64,000 nucleotides of DNA, taken from the NCBI GenBank assembly GCA_037501455.1, contig CM074857.1, positions 105,619,501 through 105,683,500 of the forward strand, written 5' to 3'. The notes below the pieces were generated by a model. It was not told where the DNA came from. It searched no databases and saw nothing but the letters and a program-made list of their open reading frames with translations. Position numbers and translations under genes: made by a program. The stretch is from Lantana camara (Eukaryota > Streptophyta > Magnoliopsida > Lamiales > Verbenaceae). Positions 45,892 to 57,480 of this stretch are shown piece after piece; position 1 is the first letter of the stretch; each line of letters begins with the position of its first letter.

Positions 45892-46719
45892 ATAATGCAC
45901 TTACATTTAGCAATTTAATTATTTTTTTTGAAAGACGGACGGAAGAATAAGCTACAAACAACTTAAATCTTCCGCGATACAAAGAAAAACTATATCATGG
46001 AGTTCAGAGTTTAATTTCCATCAGAAGTATTAAGTGTCACGTGATGTATCACTTTATATTCAACCTTTGAAATGTCCGAAAGTAACAACTTGATATCATC
46101 CATTATCTTACTGAATTCCGACCAATATGTCTCCCTTGATTGAAGCTTTCCGATGGAATCAAGAAAAGCGCTTTCCAAAGAAATATTCCAAGGGAGGAAA
46201 AGTTCTCTTCCATACTCTTGGTTTGACATTCATCATTCTTATTTTTTAAAATTATTCCATCTAAATTAATTTTCGCCCAACGAGCTTCCGAGTTCTCATA
46301 ATTAGACGTGTCTCTATCTGATTTGATTCCTAAAGTAGACATAATCATTCACAAGTGATCATGAGAGAGGCGACCACTTGATCCTTTGCAATGTTGGGAG
46401 TAAGAAACAATCTCTAAAATAAAAAAATAAAAAAAAAAAAAGGAAAGAAAAACAAATAATTATATAAGAAAATAATCCAAAGATCCAGATCCTCATGACA
46501 AATATTTAAGAAAGGACGACTTCTAGATAGATTTTTTTTTTTTTTTTTTTTTTTTTGCGGGAGAAATAAGAACTATGTTGATGGCAATTTAATAATTTAA
46601 ATTAGTCGAGAAAAGTAAGAGGCCATTATAAAAGTCCAATAATACAACAATAGTGGAATTGCCAAATGACCACAGAATCGGATCAATAAAACCGGCCCTG
46701 AGTTTACAGCAAAGTTGCC
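45892..46719. other. flank between Harbinger element and UGT copy 5
   Basis: Contains a degraded RNase H-like fragment (listed separately), an A run near 46430-46441 and a long T run near 46531-46556. The ~45 bp before the ATG of copy 5 (CGGATCAATAAAACC) match the corresponding stretch before copy 4 (CGGATCGATAAAACC). Confidence 0.6.
46011..46300 (-). pseudogene. RNase H-like (RVT_3 type) fragment
   Basis: In two minus-strand frames there are pieces of a plant RNase H-like domain: ARWAKINLDG, the usual start of such domains, then LFLPWNISLESAFLDSIGKL and EFSKIMDDIKLLLSDISKVE, which match the order of central and C-terminal parts. The frame shift between them and missing acidic residues make it a relic, probably from a LINE or a dispersed RNase H-domain gene. 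Confidence 0.5.
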
Positions 46720-47366
46720 ATGGCCCGATCCGCAATTCAGCCGAACCCGCCGCGCCACGTGGTGGCGATGCCGTATCCCGGCCGTGGCCACATAAACCCC
46801 ATGCTCAACCTCTGCAAAGCGGTGGCGGAGAACAGCGCCGCCGGCGATATTCTCATAACCGTCGTCGTCACGGAAGAGTGGCTCGGCTTCCTCGGGTCCA
46901 CGGAGAAGCCGGAAAATGTCAGATTCGCCGCCATCCCCAACGTCGTGCCGTCGGAGCATGTCCGCGGCGATGATCTCAACGGATTCGTTATGGCGGTGTT
47001 GACCAATATGGGAGAGCCGTTCGATCGGCTTCTCGACGAGCTAAGCCTCCCGGCGGTCATTATAGCCGACGCGCTCTTGCCGTGGGCGGCTGAGGTGGCG
47101 GGAGGAGGAATATTCCGGTGGCTCACCTGTGGACCATGTCGGCGTCGGTGTACACTGTATTTTACCATTTTGACCTTCTGGTGCAAAACGGCCACTTTCC
47201 CGTTGACTTGTCGGGTAATTTTGGAAGTTCATTTTAGATGATTGTTACATTTTTATGTTTATTTATATTAAATAAACTTACATAAATTACATTTAACCTC
47301 AATTTAAAGGTACAGTCTTAAATAATTCCCTATGGGGTTGAAATATTTTCGCATACTTCCTCAAAA

Positions 47367-47595
47367 CATAATTCATGAATTTATACTACATAATAGAATA
47401 TAAATTCTGCATTTAAACGTTTTTGTACTACATTATGTGAAATTCATATAACACACATTTAAACGTTTAGATAACATTTAGATGTGGTGATTTATCCCCA
47501 GAACAACAAAATCCATAAATTTATACTATAGAATAGGATATAAATACTGCATTATAATATTTTTATACTACATTATATGAAATTTGTACAGGGGA
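47367..47595 (+). repeat. ~90-bp direct repeat in intron 1 of copy 5
   Basis: Copies at about 47367-47457 and 47508-47595 share AATTTATACTA, ATATAAAT-CTGCATT and TACTACATTATRTGAAATT words. Origin unknown. Confidence 0.6.
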
Positions 47596-49352
47596 GTTAT
47601 GTCAAAATATGATGCTGCATCGAGAATTTATGTCACATTTCCTCCAATTAAAATGAGATAATTATAAATTATATTTTATATTTAAATATAATTAAAATTA
47701 TATATAAGGGGGTGGTACTCGGTAAAACCACGATGGGTCTTGACCTATCTTTCCTTTAAAAAAAAAAGATATAATTAAAATTATATTTTATTTAAAAATT
47801 TTAATTATATATAACTCACGAATAATGTATTAATTATATATAATTCCAATTAAAATATATTAATTATGTAAAAAATAGGTATATCTATAAAATACGGTAA
47901 TTAAATTTTTTTAAAGAAATATAAATATAATTACAGAGTAGATGTCATTAAGTCAAATTGAAAATTAAAAGTTTCGTTGAACGTGGAATATGATTAAAGA
48001 AATAATAAAGACAAGGGCATGTCGACATTTTTGGTGTGGAAAAGAGCACCAAATAGTTTCTTCTTTTTTTTTTTTCCAATTTAGATCTAGATTTCGTAGA
48101 TCCGTAAATCACAATATTCTAGTTTCAATTTAATTTGATCAAATTAATATAATAATGAGAGGATTAATATTTTAAAAATTTATAAAGAATAATAAATTAA
48201 TTGATTTTAATTGAGTCGAATTTAGGCTAAAAGAATTTTATAAGTCGAAGGTTCACCATAACACTCTAGATTGAATTTAATTCAATTAAATTAGTATTTT
48301 ATATTCCGTTTTTTTTTGCACGTTTTTGTTAAATTGATTTAAAGAAAAATGAATCACATAATGATGAAGTCTAACACAGAATTTACCCTTATTTTTTTCA
48401 TCCATTTTTTATGATAAGAATTTTGGTTAACAAATTATTACAATAAATATATAAGGAAGAAAATAAACTATAAATTCTTACTATGTGTAAAGTGAATTGG
48501 GTTGATATAAATGACAACGCAAGTAGAAGTTTAAATATTCAATTGGGAAAATTAATTTCACTAAGAAAATGCAGACAGTTGCTCCCTATTATATATACGT
48601 TGTTTTTTTATTTAAAAAATAAAACTTTTATTATTTCTCTTATGAATTTTGTCTTCCCTCTCCCGATAAAATTCTGATTCCGTTACTGCTCTCGTGTTTT
48701 ACGAATTTTCACAGTTAATGGAGATGCAGTAGTAGACTACATCCCGGGACTCCCTCAAACTCGTGTCAGAGATCTTCCAGTGGTCGTGAGAGACAAAGAA
48801 ATCACCCCAATATTCATGAAGATACTCCCACAGGAATCTAATTCAAAATACCTCATCTTTACTTCTATATATGGACTTGAATCCCAGGTTCTTGATGCTC
48901 TCAAGCAGAAGACTGGATTTTCAATCTACAACATTGGCCCTGCCACTTCATATGTCAAGCTCAAGGACATGTACAATCCCAGTACCTTTAGTAGAAGCCA
49001 TGAGGATGATCATGAACGCAGTGTTGGCTACTTGAGATGGCTGGACCTTCAGCCACTCGGCTCGATTCTATACGTCTCACTCGGTAGCTTCCTATCGGTT
49101 TCGAGGGCCCAAATGGATGAAATTGCTAGCGGGTTGTGCCGGAGTGGCGTTAGGTTTTTGTGGGTGGCTTGTCATGGAACGTCCCAATTGCAGGTGATTT
49201 TTTGGTACCTGTTTTACTTGTCCTTGCAATTTTTTATTTTCTTTTTAACACAAAACAGTGAAACACTTGTTTGATAACAGTGAATTGTACCTTGGGGAAA
49301 ATATAAAATCTGGATACCTCCACAGAATTTGCCTTTTTGGAACTTTACATTT

Positions 49353-49601
49353 TTAGGCCGTAAGTTTGTCCTCTAACTCTAAAAAATTCGCAGTTTTGAG
49401 TAAATTTTCATTAGAAACATAACATGTATACCGGAAACATGAGGTGTATGACAATGCGTGTATTTTTTCTTTATTTTTCTAATTAGCTCATATCGATGTG
49501 GCATACATGTCTAGTCTCTGGTGTACATATCATGTTTACAGCGAGTACTTACCTAAAAAATGCTAATTTTTTAGAGTTAGAGGGCAAACATGTGGTCAGA
49601 A
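49353..49601. mobile_element. small MITE in intron 2 of copy 5
   Basis: The inverted ends GTTTGTCCTCTAACTCTAAA (from 49364) and TTTAGAGTTAGAGGGCAAAC (to 49589) extend a few bases further outward with mismatches. Length is about 225-250 bp. Homology between introns of copy 5 and pseudogene 6 stops just upstream of it (near 49343). No TSD resolved. Confidence 0.7.
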
Positions 49602-50300
49602 AATATACTCCCAAAATAAGAGTTGAGGAGAGTTCATTTTAATCAATGTAACTACTATACAGTCTATACCTGAGGTAAAACATGTTATCAAAATTTACAA
49701 AATTACAAAGATATATATACCTTAACTATATTTTTGAACTTAAAATAAAATTTTGGAACCTTAATTAGGAAATTTTGATTTGTTTATTGAGTCAATCCCC
49801 ATTCATTTAAGAACTTTCGATCTTTAACAATATTTCCTCAAAGTTGATATTTGTTATAATTAATAATGTAGGAGATGTGCGGAGAGAAGGGGTTGGTTGT
49901 GCCGTGGTGTGATCAATTAAGGGTCCTATCTCATCCCTCTGTGGGGGGATTCTGGTCGCACTGTGGGTGGAATTCGACTAAAGAAGCTGTGCTGACAGGC
50001 GTGCCGATGCTCACCTCACCAATACTAATGGATCAAGTGCCTAACGCGAAGGCAGTCGTTGAAGACTGGAAGATCGGATGGAGAGTGTTGAGGGAGTTCG
50101 ACGAAGAAAACTTAGCTACGGGGGACGGAATTGCGGAGCTGGTGCGGAGGTTTATGGACTTGGAGGATCCGGAGAGGGAAGAACTTACAAGAAACGCCGG
50201 AAAATTGAAGAACACTAGTGAAAGAGAGTTTGGAAGTGGCGAATCTTTCCAAACCAACATTGATGGCTTCGTTCAATCAATCCTGAAAAATAGTTCTTGA

Positions 50301-51216
50301 TGCACATAGCTCAGAAATGACATAATAAATCTTATAAACAACACTTGTGTAATAATGCTATTCGAAAATATTAATTCATGATAATTACACAGTGACTATA
50401 ATATGTGATATAAGATGAGTAGTCATTTGTCGATTGATGATTTTCAACTGATTGGTGACAAAGAATGAAAAACAAGATAGACAAAAGAGTTATGCCGATA
50501 GATGTTGGGATGATAGCGCCATGAAAATCTAATTATTTGGTAAATATTTCGTATTTTATTAGATTAGTAAAATTAAAATTATTGTAAGTTATAAGTATCG
50601 TATGTATTTGATAATTTATGACGTGTAATCGTATTTTTATATGAAATGCATGTATTTTATAAGAAAAGAGTTTAAATACCGAAATCGTCCCTTATTTTAC
50701 ATCGCCTTTCTCCAATATACTTTGAGATCTTTTCACAAATAAATTTAACATGTTATAAATTTAGAAAAAGTTATAAAATGTGCGAGATTGTAATAATTTC
50801 GTAAAAATATGTCGCGTTAAGTTGTATTCGATTCATTACGATCTATTCAAACATTGTCTTAATCACACACAAGTAATTACCTAATTAAAAAGAAATATTA
50901 AATTAATTCATGATCAATTTTAATACTTGGTATAGTCCCTTTTAACTTTTAAGTAGTCCCAAATAATAAGAGACAAATGAGAAGGCCAAAAGGATAAATA
51001 TAAAGTAACCGGCCGGGTTCAATATATCCTTTTGTATGTCAACTTTAACTTTATATTACATAGTAATTATTTAAAATATGTACAATTAACTTATAATTGT
51101 GTATTTGTTTCAAGTTTCAAACCTATAAATGGTATACCTTAAGTCCTTAATTATTAGGCTAAGTAAAAGAGCTACTTAGAATATTAAAGTTCACTTTCAA
51201 ATATATATATATATCC
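50301..51216. other. intergenic between UGT copies 5 and 6
   Basis: AT-rich. I see no gene, no paired terminal repeats and no RNA gene. A (TA)n run directly precedes the start of copy 6. Confidence 0.6.
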
Positions 51217-52650
51217 ATGGCTCAGCTGGACAAGAACCTCCCCCGCCACGTGATGGCGGTGCCAGTTCCCTGCCGCGGCCGGATCAACCCCATGCTCAAC
51301 CTCTACAAAGCGATGGTGGAACACGGCGGCGTCGATATCATCATAAGTCATAACCTTCGGCGTGACGGAGGAATGGATCGGTTTCTCAGCGCCATGCACA
51401 AGCCGGGTAACATCAGCTTCGCTACCATCCCCAACATCTTGCCCTCGGACCATGTCCGCGGCGACGACATCAACGGATTTGGCATGGCTGTGTTGACCAA
51501 AATGAAGGGGGCTTGTCGAAGGGCTGAGCATCATAGTTGATGCATTCTTGCCTTGGGCGGGGGCTTACCCATGGAGCATGTCGGCGTCGGTCTACACGTT
51601 GTTTTACCATTTTGACCTTTTGGTGAAGAATGGCCACTTCCTGGTTGATTTGTCAGGTGAGTTGTATGTATAAACTATTTGGTTTGAGGGATTTTATTAA
51701 GGTGATTGGGGGAGGTTAATGTAATTTCTCAAACCTCAAGAAGTTTGTGTGATCCTGCTACATCTCGAGGTATGTCTGTGTAATTATCGCTTGATCTTCG
51801 AAGTTAACCGCAATGCAATGGTGGACTACATCCGGGGGTTCTCTCCAACTCCTCTTGAAGATCTTCCATCAATATTGAGAGAGAAAGAAATCACATCTAG
51901 TTTCATGAGAATACTCCCACAAGAATCCAACACAAAGTACCTCATCGTCAATACAATATATGAACTTGAATCTCATGTTCTTGATGCTCTCAAGTAAAAA
52001 TGTGGATTTTCAATCTACAACATTGGCCCTGTCATTTCATATTTGAAGCTCAAAGACACATACAATTCGACTCCAAATGAGGATTATTATTTCTCTTATG
52101 AATTTTGCCTTTCATCTCTCGGGTAAAATTCTGACTCTGCACTTCTCTTTAACGAATTTTCACAATTAATGGAGATGCAGTAGTAGACTACATTCCAGGA
52201 CTCCCTCAAACTCGTGTCAGAGATCTTCCAGTTGTTTTGAGTGACAAAAAAATCACCCCAATATTCATGAAGATACTCCCACAGGAATCTAATTCAAATT
52301 ACCTCATCTTTACTTCAATTTATGAACTTGAATCCCAAGTTCTTGATGCTCTCAAGTAGAAATCTGGATTTTCAATCTACAACATTGGCCCTGTCACTTC
52401 GAATATCAAGCTCAAAAACATGTACAATCCCAGTACCTTTCCATGAGGATGATCATGAACACAGTGTTGGCTACTTGGGATGGCTGGACCTTCAGCCACA
52501 CGGCCAGTTCTATACGTCTCGATCGGTAGCTTCCTATCGGCTTCGAGGGTCCAACATGGATAAAATTGCTAGCGGGTTGTGCCGGAGTGGCGTTAGGTTT
52601 TTGTGGGTGGCTCGTCGTGAAACGTCCTGATGGCAAGTGATCTTTTAGTA
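51217..52650 (+). pseudogene. UGT87A-like copy 6, rearranged pseudogene
   Basis: Exon 1 relic is 51217 to about 51656. It starts MAQLDKNLPRHVMAV but has PCRGR where the active-site PGRGH should be, a frameshift near 51345, and a deletion near 51510 that removes the [11 protein letters not shown] region. A first exon-2 fragment (about 51806-52090) begins after CTTCGAAG and encodes VDYIRGFSPT, with a stop at 51995-51997. A second, longer exon-2 copy (52166-52630) encodes VDYIPGLPQTRVRDLP, has a stop at the same codon (52357-52359), and its splice acceptor is AA instead of AG (52164-52165). Intron-2 sequence follows to about 52793. Exon 3 with the PSPG box is absent. No product is expected. Confidence 0.88.
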
Positions 52651-52863
52651 CCTGTTTTATTTGTCCGTGCAATTTTTTATTTTTTATTTTTAACACAAAA
52701 CAGTGAAACACTGGTTTGATAACGTATAATCGTGGATTATACCTTGGGGAAAATATAAATTTGGGATACCTCCCCCAACTTCCCTTTTTGGAACTAGTTT
52801 GCTTTACTTGGAAGAGTTCGGGGTTATTCAACATTTTCGAGTCTTTTGTGTAAGAATTTCTCT

Positions 52864-53277
52864 TGTTGGACTTATATTAATTGATTATTGTATTAAATAA
52901 AACGGGTTAAATAATACGGTTAATTGAGATAAGACTAAATGGGTTCATTGATTGACTCACTTTCGATAAAGGGCCTAGACGTGGTCCAACAGCTGGTGTA
53001 AGCCCATTCTAGAAAGCCCGTGATGGGAGGGCTTCTAGGAATTTATATATCGTGGTTAGGTCTCCTCTCCACCCCACGTTCTGATATTGCTTTCCCATTC
53101 CGTTGTGAGAGAAGGAGAGGAAGACCTAGCCTGAGGTGTTGATTTGAGGATTGCGAGAGATCATCAGAGATGGTAGAATCAGGTAATCCTAATTCTTCTA
53201 CGTGTTAGGTGTTCTACATTCATTCATGGTGTGATTCTGGCTCCCTAAAATTATTTCTAATAGTTGGTATCAAAGTC
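52864..53277 (+). mobile_element. copia-type LTR with primer site, fragment
   Basis: A likely LTR runs from TGTTGGACTTATATT (52864) to TTATTTCTAATA (53262), followed by TGGTATCAAAGTC at 53265-53277, close to the initiator-Met primer site used by many copia elements. A TATA box (TATATAT) lies at 53044-53050. No gag or pol follows: about 100 bp later the Helitron begins. The LTR ends in TA and not CA. It lies where exon 3 of UGT copy 6 would be expected. Confidence 0.6.
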
Positions 53278-53484
53278 AAACATTCATGAATTTAGAACCC
53301 TAATTGAGATTATTCAATCAACCTGAATATCAAAATACGGATTCAAAATTTTGATCGCATTAAATCCGTAATTTGATATCTATACTATTATATATTTGAT
53401 AACGATGTTTGACTTTTTATTGTACATTTTGATGACGTGGAATTTTGTGGTTTTTTTGAAGTTTTTAATTAGATAGAAAAAATA

Positions 53485-53960
53485 TGATTGGCTTATCTTT
53501 ATTTTGTATATTATTTTTTTATAAAAATAAGTAAAAAAAAAAAAAAAGAAGTAGTAATTAAGGAAAACAATTAATCTTGGCAAGTTTGACCGAATGAAAT
53601 TAATTTTGATATTTCTATTAATTAAGTAAGGTTAATATTATATTCATGTATTTGATATTTCTATAAATTTATTAAATTAATTTTAATGGTTAATTACTTA
53701 AGTCACGGATACAATTTCCATAAAAAAAATCAGTGATTGGCTTATCTTTATTTTGTATATTATTTAAAAAAAGAATAGTAACTAAGAAAAATAATTAATC
53801 TTGGTAAGTTTGACCGAATGAAATTAATTTTGATATTTCTATTAATTAAATAAGGTTAATATTATATTCATGTATTTGATATTTTTATAAATTTATTAAA
53901 TTAATTTTAATGGCTAATTACTTAAATCACGGATACAATTTCCATAAAAAAAATCACTAC
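53485..53960 (+). repeat. tandem duplication, ~240-bp unit
   Basis: Copies at about 53485-53731 and 53732-53960 share GATTGGCTTATCTTTATTTT, AAGTTTGACCGAATGAAATT and ACTTAARTCACGGATACAAT. It lies near the 5' end of the Helitron. Confidence 0.8.
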
Positions 53961-54058
53961 AATTTTAAATTTAAATTCAAACATTACAAAATACAGAGAA
54001 TTAATTATGTTTCTTAAATTACTCCATCAAATTAATTAATTTTTTTAAATCTAAAGTT

Positions 54059-54065
<7 letters not shown>

Positions 54066-54114
<49 letters not shown>
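54066..54114. repeat. (TA)n microsatellite
   Basis: About 49 bp of pure alternating TA. A similar run lies just beyond the Helitron 3' end at 58471-58501. Confidence 0.95.
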
Positions 54115-54116
<2 letters not shown>

Positions 54117-55094
54117 GACACAAATTAATTAACTTACTCCATCAAATTAATTAATTTTTTTAAATCTAAAATTAATACTTAATAAATTTATATCGTTATT
54201 AAATATATCATTATATATTTAATAACGATATTTGACTTTAATCATACAATTTTGACCAAATAGAATTGTTTTCTTTTTTGATATAATTTTATTATTAATT
54301 CTTTTATGAGTTGTAAATTGATATTTATTTATCCTAATTATCCACTATTACTGTGAATATAATTAATCCCTTACATTTTGCTTAAATCATTTGAAAAAAG
54401 AAAAAGGAAATTCTATGCATGATCATTCCAAAATGTGATAATTAAATTAAATGAATTAAAATTTTTATATATTAAAATATGGAATACGAACTAAATGCTA
54501 TACTATTTAATTAATTTGAAAAATTAATTCATTTCACTTCAAATTCTTTTAATTACTTAAGAAAATTATTATTAATTTATTTATTTGGAATGCATTATTT
54601 ATATATACACATATAAATAAATTTGGATGAAATCTAATCTATAAATGTAAATAATTATCTACCAATCCATACCTAATTTTTTGTCACTATATGATTTCAA
54701 AATTTGAAAATCATAATTAATGCTGATTGATTTTATACATAGTAATATTTTTACATAATTACAAAATATTTATTTATCTTACATTATAAAATGAGACGTA
54801 CTTCTTCCTTTTCATTCATCTTTTATACTACTAACTTTATTATATTACTCTCTCTCTCTCTCTCTTTAACAAACAATTTTTTTCTCGCATGTGTTCCTTC
54901 ATTGTGTTGTTACATTATGTGTTTTGATTTTTTTTTTTTTTTTTCATAGTAGATTATTGTTGTTATTTAACCTTTTAGGTTAATTATTCGATATTTATAT
55001 TTTTTCTTTCAGTTTTGTCAATCTGTTTTTCTTTTTTTTTTTTATATATAATCATTCATGATTATTTTGATGTAATTAACTTATTGTTACTCAG

Positions 55095-55379
55095 GAGCTT
55101 AGTGACAGGTTTAACATCAACTCCTAGCTCGAGCACTTGCAGGTCAGGTATGCCGGCACTGGCCATGTCGAATTGACTCGATTTGAAAGGGCGGTGAACA
55201 TCCATCAAGATAGTTATGCATTTTATGTTGGCCATTATCCGATGTTGGTCTACTTCATCATCACCGAGAACGAATCTATTGGTCAGGAGGGATACAATTT
55301 TATGCAGAAAATGTTGTTGTCACGTGATCTTCCTCCGGAGAGAGAAGATGAACAAAGTGATGGTTCATATGCCTATTGA
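55095..55379 (+). pseudogene. captured SF3B5 (SF3b 10-kDa subunit) pseudogene
   Basis: The conceptual product matches the small spliceosomal protein SF3B5 (about 87 aa in plants) nearly end to end: SDRFNINS, then after a stop LEHLQVRYAGTGHVELTRFE, then DSYAFYVGHYPMLVYF, then ENESIGQEGYNFMQKMLL and LPPERED. The start codon is lost, and TAG replaces Gln at 55125-55127. Several highly conserved residues differ, and the C-terminus runs on past the usual end to 55379. CTCAG just before 55095 may be an old splice acceptor, suggesting a genomic and not mRNA-derived copy. In its functional form the protein belongs to the U2 snRNP SF3b complex; this copy lies in a Helitron and is almost surely non-functional. 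Confidence 0.82.
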
Positions 55380-55725
55380 GAGTTATAAATTAGACTTTTT
55401 AAGATCCTTTGGGACTTAATTTACTTCTTGTGGGTTTAGTCGATGTGAATCTTATTCTGAAAGATTTGATTTTGTTTTATGAACTTTTATTTTGAAAGGT
55501 GTTTTTCTATAAAATGGAGAGATGTATGTTGAATTCATTAATTTGATATAGAACAAAATAAATATATATATATACTTATTTTTTCTTCGCCCTATTTTTT
55601 TCTAAATTCTACGCATTTTTCATATCTTTTTAAGTGTATTTCAGTTTATCTTATTTTAAGTTTGTGGTTTTTAAATTCTTATTTTGTCCATCTTCACCAT
55701 ATTATTAATTATGAAATAATAATAC

Positions 55726-56574
55726 TGATGAGGCCTAAAAACACTCTCAAATCAGAGCCGTCCACGTGTCAGCATATCGCTGACTAAATCCCGGACGCTC
55801 GCCTTGAAGGGCTCGTGGGCCTTCCCAGCCCACTCATCTGTAAATAAGGATAGACCGTCAAGCCTCGAACGCCTACTCCGGTAAAAGTCCAGATCCGACG
55901 AGCCTGACGCTCGTGTCCCGGCCCTCAGGGTTACCCTTCATAGGGAAGCACCTACAGGGGGTCCCACGATTGACGCTCGGGATCTCGTCGCTCAAAGGTC
56001 ATCTACCGTGGGGAGCCCATCCGTGGATTTATCGAGCGTCATCAACGCTCAGGATGACTCCACCTCTCATACGGTGGATCCTAGCCGTCAGGAGAAGACA
56101 TTAGTCCCTCATCCCACACGACCCTCGTCAACAACCTCTGACACAAAGGTACTGTGCACAGTGCACCTGACACGCCGTCTCCTTTTCGGGAATGTCATTC
56201 TCATCCCACCAAAGGCTGACGCGTGTTAGGGCAACACAGGTTTGGGACCACATGGTCAATTTACCCATTTCCCTGTCCCTAACATATAAATAAGAGAGAA
56301 CACATTCATTATCCCCCAAGTCATCTTCCTCACTGAAAATACCACGTATTGAACGGGGCACCATTTTTCCTCTGCAACTTCTCCAAAAGCTTCCTGAATC
56401 TCACCCTTTTCTGCATTCTCACTGCACGATTTCCTGGTGTTATCCTAGCTGGAAGAACCCACACTCATTGGAAACCCAGTTCCTGAGGCTCTTGTGCCTG
56501 TGATGGTCTTCCTTCCTATCAACAAATTCTAAAGTGTTTGGTGTTTAAGTCCTTCACAAGTTTCTGCACCATCA
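55726..56574 (+). mobile_element. solo LTR nested in the Helitron
   Basis: The 849-bp block starts TGATGAGGCCTAAAAACAC and ends TTTCTGCACCATCA, with perfect TSDs AATAC (55721-55725 and 56575-56579). A TATA box (TATAAATAAG, about 56284-56293) lies in the right third. It is far GC-richer than its surroundings and holds repeated GACGCTCG-type words. No coding domain. Confidence 0.9.
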
Positions 56575-57480
56575 AATACCTTTTTTTATGTTTTATATTA
56601 TTTCGGTGTTTGATATATATATATCTGAATTTAAATAGATGTTTTTTAGTGTAGTTGGGAAACCATCATTAATCATCTTTTAAAATAATAAATATCTTTT
56701 TAAATCTTATTTAAAGGTTTATATTTAATTTTGAGTCTTTAAGGGCGATATCTTTTGGATGAAGAAAATAATTAATAACTTTAATTCAAGTATTATGGAT
56801 TTTTCCATATTAGTTTTGGTCAAAATTTTCCTTTGTTAAGAGTTAAGGGCAACATCTTTTGGACGTTGAGTCTTTATATATCGTATTGGTCAAATCTTTC
56901 TTTTCTTTTAAAAATCAAATTATATATTTAGACGAATGTTTTTAAACCATAATTAATTCAATTATGATCAAGTGGTGACTTTTTAAAATTTTATATTATT
57001 TTATTAGAAGAAATATTTAAACTATTAATCAAATTTAAAATAATGTTTATGGAATCCCTTAATTTAAGCAATAATCATAGTTATCTTAGCTAAAAACTTT
57101 ATTATTTATGGTAACTGTCAAAATTTGAGATTTTTTCTTCAAACTTTTATAGTTTAAAATATTATTTCTACCATAACTAAAATCCATTATTTAATATGTT
57201 TAAGAAAGTAATAAAAGTTTGAACTCTATATCTTGAAAAATAAATTGAAGAATAAGCACAGTTAATGGTGAATAATAATCCATTTGTAATTAAATTCTAA
57301 GAATAAATTGGTATTTTTTGATAGGTTGAAATTTCACTTTTTAATTCCTATACATTTAATTGATTTACTACTTTTTTTTTTATTATGTTGAAGATTTTCT
57401 TAAGATTTTGAAAGTCATTATTTTATAGTTTTATGAGTTTTATATTCTTTTACTCATTTTTAATGATTTAAGTTTCAATC

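Larger units (their letters stand above)
46720..50300 (+). pseudogene. UGT87A-like copy 5, single-base frameshift
   Basis: Three-exon gene homologous to copy 4: exon 1 is 46720-47214, exon 2 is 48715-49193, exon 3 is 49872-50300. Introns are 1500 bp (phase 1) and 678 bp (phase 0), both GT-AG. The start, catalytic His24 ([12 protein letters not shown]) and IIADAL are intact. One G is missing at about 47101 compared with copy 4 (GCGGGAGGAGG against GCGGGGAGGAGG), so the normal frame is lost about 40 codons before the intron. Exons 2 and 3 are otherwise open, including the PSPG box ([24 protein letters not shown], ending DQ). Everything else is well kept, so the lesion is recent, or it is an assembly error. 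If read correctly the protein would be about 468 aa. Confidence 0.83.
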
